Assembly (NCBI GenBank): GCA_947311475.1
Contig: CAMZLK010000042.1
Coordinates: forward strand, 1 to 64,000
Length of the DNA stretch: 64,000 nt
DNA from: an uncultured Desulfocapsa sp.
GTDB taxonomy: Bacteria; Desulfobacterota; Desulfobulbia; Desulfobulbales; Desulfocapsaceae
Direction of reading: 5' to 3'
A program made the position numbers and the translations under genes. Positions 56,877 through 64,000 of the stretch are shown here, in pieces (the first letter of the stretch is position 1; each line of letters begins with the position of its first letter). The notes beneath the pieces are model-generated. The model searched no databases. It saw only the letters and a list, made by a program, of their open reading frames with translations, and had not been told where the DNA came from.

Positions 56877-58127
56877 CTATGGAATGATAAGGTCGTTCTT
56901 ATCAATCCACTGAAGAGGATCTAGTGGTTTGGAACCATGGCGAATCTCAAGGTAAATAGCTTCATCCATAAGTGTTGCAGTATCACCGGTGAGAGCAATG
57001 ATATCGCTTTGCTCTACCTTGTCACCTTCTTTTACAAGGAGTTTTTCAAGGCGTGAGATGATGGAGAAATAATCATAACCGTGGTCGATAATGATGGTGT
57101 TGCCATAGCCATATAAATATGAGGCATAATGTACTTCCCCTTCAAAAATTGCATAGACTTTATTCACACCATGGCTGGCTATGGTTATGCCAGTTGTTTT
57201 TCCTTTGATGCCCAGTTTGTTTGCATGCTCTTCACCAAAGCGGGCAATGACTTTCCCCTGGATTGGTGCAGGGTGCGATCCTTTCTCAAGTAAAAAACCC
57301 TGGCTAAATAGCTTTCCCTTTTTCTTAAGTGATTTTAGCATCTTGTTGAGGTTTTTTGCAACTTTTTTCATTTCCTGGACAGCCTGTTCGTGTAATTCCT
57401 TTTGGGTCTGTATCTGTTTGAGCAGGGCTTCTTTTTCAAGTTTGATTGCATTTGTTGCGTCGCGTTCTTCTTTTGTAGCAATAATGAAATCATTGAGCAC
57501 ACCTCTTTCCAGACTCAATACGGTTTTGGCCTGTTGCAAATTTGCAATGGAGGTTCGATACTCATTGATCAAAGCTTTGTCATACTCAAGGAGATTGGTA
57601 AAAGAATCCCTGAAATTGAGCATTTGAGGCATGCCTTCTGTGGAAAAAACAACATTTGCAATCCCTATTTCGCCCATTTTATAATAGGCTTTGATTCGTT
57701 TCCGGAGATGCTCCTGAACACTCTGTTTTGCTGTTTGAAAAACCTGTAATTCTTCTTCTTTAGATGTGATACGTTTTTCCTGGTCTTCCACCTGTTCTTC
57801 AAGGCCCGCCAGCTTTTTTAGCTGAGCCAGAAGCCGAGTGTCAATATGTTCAATTTCCTCAAGGAGGCTGTGTTGTTTTTCTTTGGTTGCCTCTATCAGT
57901 AGCCGCTGGCTGGCAATACCATTTTGCAGTTTACTGATATTAATTCGGTATTTCTTTATGCCTCTTTCAATACGCTTTTTTTCAGCTTTTCGATCTGTTC
58001 TGGCAAGGCCATGGGAAGGGCTGATTAAAAGAATGGACAACAGGAAGACAAGAAAGAGGGGCAAATATTCATAGAGGGGTTTTTCAAACTGCCAACAGCT
58101 GATGCTGGATCGTAAAAAATTCATCAA
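56877..58127 (-). CDS. envC: EnvC-like murein hydrolase activator (M23 domain)
   Basis: Signal peptide, coiled coil, degenerate M23 GITIASHGVNKVYAIFEGEVHYASYLYGYGNTIIIDHG; beside ftsEX. Confidence 0.85.
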   Translation of the reverse strand: MMNFLRSSISCWQFEKPLYEYLPLFLVFLLSILLISPSHGLARTDRKAEKKRIERGIKKYRINISKLQNGIASQRLLIEATKEKQHSLLEEIEHIDTRLLAQLKKLAGLEEQVEDQEKRITSKEEELQVFQTAKQSVQEHLRKRIKAYYKMGEIGIANVVFSTEGMPQMLNFRDSFTNLLEYDKALINEYRTSIANLQQAKTVLSLERGVLNDFIIATKEERDATNAIKLEKEALLKQIQTQKELHEQAVQEMKKVAKNLNKMLKSLKKKGKLFSQGFLLEKGSHPAPIQGKVIARFGEEHANKLGIKGKTTGITIASHGVNKVYAIFEGEVHYASYLYGYGNTIIIDHGYDYFSIISRLEKLLVKEGDKVEQSDIIALTGDTATLMDEAIYLEIRHGSKPLDPLQWIDKNDLIIP

Positions 58128-59011
58128 ATTTTCAAAAATTTTCTTATGGAGGTATAACTACCGATACTGCAGAGGCTGATAGAACATAATATTATGATGA
58201 AAATGACAATGGGCGGGAAAAAGTCAAATTGAAAAATATGTAAGATTCCAGGGCCGGTAAAATGGGAAATAATCCAGCGGAACAGGCCATAAAGAGCAGA
58301 GAGTCCAATAATGGATCCCATAAACCCCTGAAGAATTCCTTCAATAAGAAATGGAGTCCTGATATAGCTGTTTGTGGCCCCAACGAGCTTAAGAAGTTCC
58401 AGCTCATCCTGACGCCCCATGATGGTAAGTCGGATAGTGTAGGCAACCATAAAAGTGGCAGTGAGGATCAGCAGTGTGCCGCTGAGAAGTACAACAATGG
58501 TGAGCAGGCGAGTAAAATAATAAAACCGTTCAACCCATTCCTGACCATATTGTACCTTTTCCGTGCCGGGCAGACTCGCAAGGTATTCGGAAAAGAGTTT
58601 TATCTGATTGTAACCGCGTAGCCCTTTCAGGGGAACGACTTCAATGGAAGCAGGAAGGAAATTTTTAGGCATATCGTCAAGAACATCAGAATCTTCACCA
58701 AGCTGTTTTGCAAAACGTTTATAAGCGGCTTCCTTTGAGATAAAGATGATTTCTTCAACATCGTCAAAATTTTCTATTTTTCGACGGAGTTGCATTTGCA
58801 TTGCAGGCCCGGGTTCTTCTTCGAGGTAGACAATGAGACGAAGTTCGTCATTTAACCGATCTCCTGCACCAAGCATATTGGTGTAGATCAGATAGAAAAA
58901 AGCAAAGATAAGTACGGAAAGGCTGACGGTGAGAAATGTCATGAACTGGGATGTCCAGGTCTGTTTAAGGTTGCGACCTGCCTGTCTGAGTACTGCAAAC
59001 CAGAAATTCAT
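58124..59011 (-). CDS. ftsX: Cell division protein FtsX
   Basis: FtsX topology; LIVYLEEEPGPAMQMQLRRKIENFDDVEEIIFISKEAAYKRFAKQLGE. Confidence 0.92.
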   Translation of the reverse strand: MNFWFAVLRQAGRNLKQTWTSQFMTFLTVSLSVLIFAFFYLIYTNMLGAGDRLNDELRLIVYLEEEPGPAMQMQLRRKIENFDDVEEIIFISKEAAYKRFAKQLGEDSDVLDDMPKNFLPASIEVVPLKGLRGYNQIKLFSEYLASLPGTEKVQYGQEWVERFYYFTRLLTIVVLLSGTLLILTATFMVAYTIRLTIMGRQDELELLKLVGATNSYIRTPFLIEGILQGFMGSIIGLSALYGLFRWIISHFTGPGILHIFQFDFFPPIVIFIIILCSISLCSIGSYTSIRKFLKI

Positions 59012-59730
59012 TATGTATTCCCCCGTGTCAGGGAATGAATGACTCCATTGCGAAGTTCCATGACACGATGCTTGCCTTGCTTGTAGATCGATGCGTCATG
59101 GGTGGCAATAACAATGGTGGCACCAGCCTGCTTGCTGCGATTGAGCAACTCCATCACTCGTTTTGTGGTAGATGCATCAAGGTTTCCTGTGGGTTCGTCA
59201 ACCAGGATCAGACGGGGAGAATTTGCGACAGACCTGGCAAGAGCAACACGCTGTTGTTCGCCACGAGAGAGCTCTCCGGTGAGGGAGTTATGTTTGTCGG
59301 TCAGTTGGAGCTGGTCGAGCAAATCACGAACCTGCTTCTTGATGGTTTTTGGATTTTTGTAGGAGACTTCCATGGAAATAGCAATGTTTTCAGCCACTGT
59401 TCGGTCGTTTAGAAGCTTGAAATCCTGGTATGCCACACCTATCTTTTGCCTCAGATAAGCAAGCTTGTTTCCCTTAAGCTTATTAATGTTGTGGCCTGCT
59501 ATTTCTATTAGGCCTTTTGTGGGGACTTCCATATTGGAAATGAGTTTTAAGAGAGTGGTTTTTCCAGCTCCACTTGGCCCGATAAGAAAAAACATCTCAC
59601 CAGTTTCAATGGATAAGGATATTTCAGAGAGCGCAGTGATGTTCGGATGATAGGTTCGACTCACTTTGATCATTTCGATCATGGTGTTACCGGACGCCAT
59701 GGCTTCTTCTGTGGATTCTTGACTGGACAT
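59011..59730 (-). CDS. ftsE: Cell division ATP-binding protein FtsE
   Basis: FLIGPSGAGKTTLLKLISNMEVPTKG...LSRGEQQRVALARSVANSPRLILVDEPTGNLD. Confidence 0.94.
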   Translation of the reverse strand: MSSQESTEEAMASGNTMIEMIKVSRTYHPNITALSEISLSIETGEMFFLIGPSGAGKTTLLKLISNMEVPTKGLIEIAGHNINKLKGNKLAYLRQKIGVAYQDFKLLNDRTVAENIAISMEVSYKNPKTIKKQVRDLLDQLQLTDKHNSLTGELSRGEQQRVALARSVANSPRLILVDEPTGNLDASTTKRVMELLNRSKQAGATIVIATHDASIYKQGKHRVMELRNGVIHSLTRGNT

Positions 59731-59752
59731 TTGAATATGGAGAAAAGATTAT

Positions 59753-60511
59753 TTATGAAAGAATTTTGTCAAATATTGCATCAATAGTACCTGCAATATC
59801 TGCGGAATCTTCAATTCTCAGATAGGATTCACCACTCAACTCCTGATTAATCAGTTCCTCACTTGAGGGAATGATGCCTCCAAGTTCCATGTTGGAATCC
59901 ATAACTGCCGCATCAATTTTTTCCTGGAGGACAGCAGGGACAGGCTGTGGGGCACGATTAACAAGCAAATACTGCTTTTTGACCTCAAGCCCAAGAGGTT
60001 CAGTTATCTCAGAAATACGTTTTGCAGTGAGTATTCCTCTTGCTGATGGATCGGATGTGACGAGGAGATAATCAATGGAGCGCATGTTCATACGGCTTAA
60101 GTGTTCCATACCTGCTTCGTTATCCACTATTATATACTTGTAGTTCTCGGCTAGTTTATCCATGGTCATGGAGAGATACTGATTCGCGGCACAGTAGCAC
60201 CCCGGGCCGTCGGGCTGGCCCATAACAAGAAGATCAAATCCGGTTTCCTCGATAAGCGCCTGATGGATCTTTAGCTCCATAAATTGGTCACGGGTCACAT
60301 TGGGGGGAAGCTCACCTTTTAATTCTTTTCTAATCTGTCCGAGTGTGAGGTGCACATCAAGGTCGAGCAGCTCATTAAGATTGGCGTTCGCATCAGCATC
60401 AACAAGCAGGAATGGAGTCTGGTTCTTTTTTAGCAGATATCTGGTTAACAGGGCCGAGGTTGTCGTTTTTCCAGTACCACCTTTTCCGGCCATGGCAATT
60501 ATTTTGGTCAT
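59753..60511 (-). CDS. cooC: CooC-like nickel-insertion/CODH maturation ATPase
   Basis: IIAMAGKGGTGKTTTSALLTRYLL...VDADANANLNELL...GQPDGPGCYCAANQYLS. Confidence 0.87.
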   Translation of the reverse strand: MTKIIAMAGKGGTGKTTTSALLTRYLLKKNQTPFLLVDADANANLNELLDLDVHLTLGQIRKELKGELPPNVTRDQFMELKIHQALIEETGFDLLVMGQPDGPGCYCAANQYLSMTMDKLAENYKYIIVDNEAGMEHLSRMNMRSIDYLLVTSDPSARGILTAKRISEITEPLGLEVKKQYLLVNRAPQPVPAVLQEKIDAAVMDSNMELGGIIPSSEELINQELSGESYLRIEDSADIAGTIDAIFDKILS

Positions 60512-60752
60512 GCATCGTCTCTAAAGTATATGAATTGAAAAGCATTTAAGCAATTATGTAACTTCTCTATTGTAATTAAGGCATGGCCAGATGTCAATTT
60601 TAAAGCTGATTTCAGCGGTTTTTGCCAATTTTCCTTGCATCTTCACACTCAGTTGGTATTTTTAAAGGTTTTGTATTTGATTGTTATGCATGAGATTTTA
60701 CAACGTACACTGAAAACAGAACCCCGCTTAGCGCGTATTTAAGGAGAGAGTT

Positions 60753-63575
60753 ATGGATTACAGGGATACCCTGAATCTGCCGCAAACCAAGTTTAAGATG
60801 AAGGCCAATCTGAACCAGAAAGAGCCTCAGTATCTTAAACGCTGGGAAAAAGAAGACTTATATGGAATGCTGCAAGAGCATGCTGAAGGAAAACCTCTTT
60901 ACGTACTTCACGATGGCCCTCCTTATGCCAATGGACATATTCATCTTGGAACTGCTTTTAATAAAATTTTAAAAGATATTATTTTGAAATCCCGGCGTAT
61001 GGCCGGATTCCAGGCACCCTATATTCCGGGTTGGGACTGTCATGGCTTACCCATCGAGCACAATGTGGATCAGGAACTTGGTGAGAAAAAGAACACTATC
61101 CCCAAGATTTCCAAAAGGGGAGCCTGCCGAAAATATGCTGAAAAATGGATCAAAACTCAGAAAGCGGAGTTCAAACGCTTAGGCGTTCTTGGTGACTGGG
61201 ATAAACCGTATCTCACAATGAACTATGAGTATCAGGCCACCATTGCCCGGGAGTTTAATAAATTCCTGCTTTCAGGCTCTGTGATTCGTAATAAAAAGCC
61301 GGTTTACTGGTGTTCTACCTGCACCACAGCTCTGGCTGAGGCTGAAGTTGAGTATTACGATCATACTTCACCTTCTATTTATGTGAAGTTTCCGGTTCTT
61401 GGGGATTGGTCTGATGTTGATCCGGCACTCTCAGGAGAAAAGGTCTCCGTGCTTATCTGGACAACGACTCCCTGGACACTTCCTGCAAACCTGGCGGTGG
61501 CTTTTCATCCCGATTTTGAATATGCAGCAGTAAAAACAGAAAACGAAACACTGATCCTTGCCAAAGAAATGGTGGAAGGTGTGATGGAGGAGATGGGTAT
61601 CGACGACTATTCGGTGCCTGCGACATTTTCTGCAAAAGGCCTTGAAAAACGAAAATGCCGCCATCCTTTTATGGAACGGGATTCATTGATGGTACTTGCC
61701 AACTATGTCACACTCGAAGCTGGTACCGGTTGTGTCCATACAGCACCAGGGCATGGCGCAGATGATTATTTAACAGGGCTGCGTTATGATCTTGAGGTCC
61801 TCTCTCCAGTTGACAATGAGGGGCGGTACACCGAGGAAGCTGGTCAGTACGCAGGCCAGCAGGTTCCTGATGTTAATAAGACCATAAATGCAGATATGGC
61901 AGCCAGTGGTGCTCTGCTCCATGAAGATGCCATAAATCATAGTTATCCGCATTGCTGGCGTTGCAAAAAACCGGTTATGTATCGGGCAACACCTCAGTGG
62001 TTTCTTTCGATGGGAATCAATGACCTCAAGAAAAAAGTTTTGGCTGAGATTGAAAACGTTCAATGGACCCCGGACTGGGGAATGCAACGCATCTACTCAA
62101 TGGTGGAAAACCGACCAGACTGGTGTTTGTCCCGCCAGAGGACATGGGGGGTTCCCATCACAGTGGTAACCTGTCGGGCCTGTGGTGAGATTGTCAAAAG
62201 TGAAGTGCTGGTTGCACGTATTGATGAACTGTTCCGAAAGGAAGGGGCTGATGCCTGGTTCCGTCATGAACTATCTGAGTTCCTTGAAGCGGGATGTACC
62301 TGCTCTGCCTGTGGTGGCAATGAGTTTGATAAAGAAGAGGATATTCTTGATGTATGGTTTGATTCAGGGAGTTCTCATGCTGCTGTTCTTGAGGCACGCC
62401 CTGAACTTCGTTCGCCTGCTGATCTGTACCTTGAAGGCAGTGATCAGCATCGTGGCTGGTTTAACAGTTCTCTTGTTACATCGGTTGGAACCCGTGGCCG
62501 GGCGCCATTCAAGGGCGTCCTGACCCATGGCTATGTTGTGGATGGGCAAGGCAGGAAAATGTCCAAATCAGTCGGTAATGTGGTGGCACCGAGTGAAGTA
62601 ATTCAAAAATTTGGTGCAGAAATCCTTCGTCTCTGGGTATCAAGCGAAGATTACAGAGATGATATAAAAGTTTCAGACGAAATATTAAAACAGGTTGCGG
62701 ACAGTTACAGAAAGATCCGTAACACCATTCGATATATGCTTGGAAATGTTACAGACTTTGACCCATCTGTTAATGCCGTTGATTTTGATAAGATGGAGGA
62801 GATTGATCGCTGGGCACTGGGACGTTTTGAAGAGTTGCGGGAAAAAGTAACCGTTGCTTATGATCGTTATGAGTTTCATCCGATTCATCAGGCCCTGAAT
62901 TACTTTTGTGGCACAACCATGAGTGCTTTCTATCTCGATATATTGAAAGACAGGCTCTACTGTTCCGGAACTGACTCTCCTTTGCGCCGTTCTGCTCAGA
63001 CAGTCTTGTATGAAATTCTTGGAGGCCTGCTGCAATTAATGAGTCCGGTTCTTACTTTTACCACAACCGAGGCCTGGGAGCACTTTAAAGAACTTGATGA
63101 TAAGGCACCCTTAAAAGAGAGTATCTTTTTCACAGAGTTTCCTGCTGCTGCCCCTGAGAGACGTGATGCTGTGCAGGAAGAGCGCTGGGATAAACTGATT
63201 CAGGTTCGTTCTGTAATAACCAGGGCATTGGAAGCTGCACGTCGTGAAAAGCTCATAGGACACCCACTTGAGGCAGAGGTGCTGATTGAGGTAACTGGTG
63301 AGTGGGCAGGATTTATCGAGAAAGAATGGGATCAGGTAAAAGATGTTTGTATTATCTCAGTGCTCACTCGTTGTGAAGATAAAAGCAGTGTCAGTGATCT
63401 GGAATTTCTTGTAAGTGAAGAAATCCCAGAACTTGCGGTGGCAGTGCGCCCGGCATCAGGTGACAAATGCGAACGGTGCTGGACCCGTGATACCTTTGTG
63501 GGGAGTAATGCTGATCATCCGCAGCTTTGCGAACGATGTTTAAACGTTGTTCTTGCAATGGACGTAGAGGAATAA
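60753..63575 (+). CDS. ileS: Isoleucyl-tRNA synthetase
   Basis: LHDGPPYANGHIHLGTAFNKILKDIILKSRRMAGFQAPYIPGWDCHGLPIEH...KMSKSVGN, C-terminal zinc finger CERCWT...CERC. Confidence 0.98.
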   Translation: MDYRDTLNLPQTKFKMKANLNQKEPQYLKRWEKEDLYGMLQEHAEGKPLYVLHDGPPYANGHIHLGTAFNKILKDIILKSRRMAGFQAPYIPGWDCHGLPIEHNVDQELGEKKNTIPKISKRGACRKYAEKWIKTQKAEFKRLGVLGDWDKPYLTMNYEYQATIAREFNKFLLSGSVIRNKKPVYWCSTCTTALAEAEVEYYDHTSPSIYVKFPVLGDWSDVDPALSGEKVSVLIWTTTPWTLPANLAVAFHPDFEYAAVKTENETLILAKEMVEGVMEEMGIDDYSVPATFSAKGLEKRKCRHPFMERDSLMVLANYVTLEAGTGCVHTAPGHGADDYLTGLRYDLEVLSPVDNEGRYTEEAGQYAGQQVPDVNKTINADMAASGALLHEDAINHSYPHCWRCKKPVMYRATPQWFLSMGINDLKKKVLAEIENVQWTPDWGMQRIYSMVENRPDWCLSRQRTWGVPITVVTCRACGEIVKSEVLVARIDELFRKEGADAWFRHELSEFLEAGCTCSACGGNEFDKEEDILDVWFDSGSSHAAVLEARPELRSPADLYLEGSDQHRGWFNSSLVTSVGTRGRAPFKGVLTHGYVVDGQGRKMSKSVGNVVAPSEVIQKFGAEILRLWVSSEDYRDDIKVSDEILKQVADSYRKIRNTIRYMLGNVTDFDPSVNAVDFDKMEEIDRWALGRFEELREKVTVAYDRYEFHPIHQALNYFCGTTMSAFYLDILKDRLYCSGTDSPLRRSAQTVLYEILGGLLQLMSPVLTFTTTEAWEHFKELDDKAPLKESIFFTEFPAAAPERRDAVQEERWDKLIQVRSVITRALEAARREKLIGHPLEAEVLIEVTGEWAGFIEKEWDQVKDVCIISVLTRCEDKSSVSDLEFLVSEEIPELAVAVRPASGDKCERCWTRDTFVGSNADHPQLCERCLNVVLAMDVEE

Positions 63576-63581
63576 CAGAAA

Positions 63582-64000
63582 TTGTTTATTTCAATATTTT
63601 TGGTACTGCTGGTGATTGTGCTTGATCAGCTGACAAAGATCTGGATTCTGAAAAGCTTTCAGCTTTATGAGATAATGGAGATTATCCCAAATTTTTTCAA
63701 CCTCACCTATCTGACCAACAAGGGAGCTGCTTTTGGATTTCTGGCAGGAGTTGATTCAGTATGGCGCCACTATTTTTTTCTGATTTTGGCATCTGTTGCT
63801 CTGGTGTTCCTCGTTATTGCCTGGCGTCGGATGCATAAAGATCATCCTTTCTATGGTCCTGCTCTGGCACTTATTGCAGGGGGTGCCATTGGCAATGTCA
63901 TTGACAGGATTCGTCTGGGGGCGGTGGTTGATTTCTTCCAATTTTATGTGGGAGACTATTACTGGCCAGCATTTAATGTCGCAGATTCTGCTATTACTAT
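63582..64000 (+). CDS. lspA: Signal peptidase II (partial at window end, TTG start)
   Basis: LVIVLDQLTKIWIL...LTYLTNKGAAFGFLAG...GGAIGNVIDRIRLGAVVDFFQFYVG...WPAFNVADSAIT. Confidence 0.95.
   Translation, partial: MFISIFLVLLVIVLDQLTKIWILKSFQLYEIMEIIPNFFNLTYLTNKGAAFGFLAGVDSVWRHYFFLILASVALVFLVIAWRRMHKDHPFYGPALALIAGGAIGNVIDRIRLGAVVDFFQFYVGDYYWPAFNVADSAIT

Overview
The window looks like a Desulfobulbales-type (deltaproteobacterial, sulfate-reducer-like) chromosome; this taxonomic guess is inferred from gene content only. Most of it is core genes: rpmH-rnpA-yidD-yidC-jag-mnmE with divergent mnmG-lgt, moeA, mutM, rml/man nucleotide-sugar genes, an amtB-amtB-glnK-glnD-GSIII nitrogen block, cysC-galU, an Hdr-type electron-transfer operon, era, ctp-envC-ftsX-ftsE, cooC and ileS-lspA.

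The most interesting observations are:
(1) A selenoprotein-like gene at 230-631 that the ORF track misses. It has four in-frame UGA codons, each in Ser-Gly-UGA context. Each UGA is followed, 13-14 nt later, by a hairpin with a G near the start of its loop (bacterial SECIS-like).
(2) A 155-bp palindromic MITE-like family ('A') with 6-bp target duplications. Its central palindrome arms differ between copies but stay complementary.
(3) A second interspersed family ('B') bounded by TTAG, with a covarying terminal hairpin. Two copies supply the stop codon of a neighbouring gene.
(4) A sigma-54-type promoter in front of a Cys-less TusA-like gene and an HdrA/HdrA/HdrC/HdrB/MvhD operon, divergent from a PAS-sigma54 activator.
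(5) An endonuclease III-exonuclease III fusion.
(6) A lipoprotein made of 11-residue LEA-like repeats, which also occur in the selenoprotein.

No database search or folding was run. Product names come from recognising the protein sequences.
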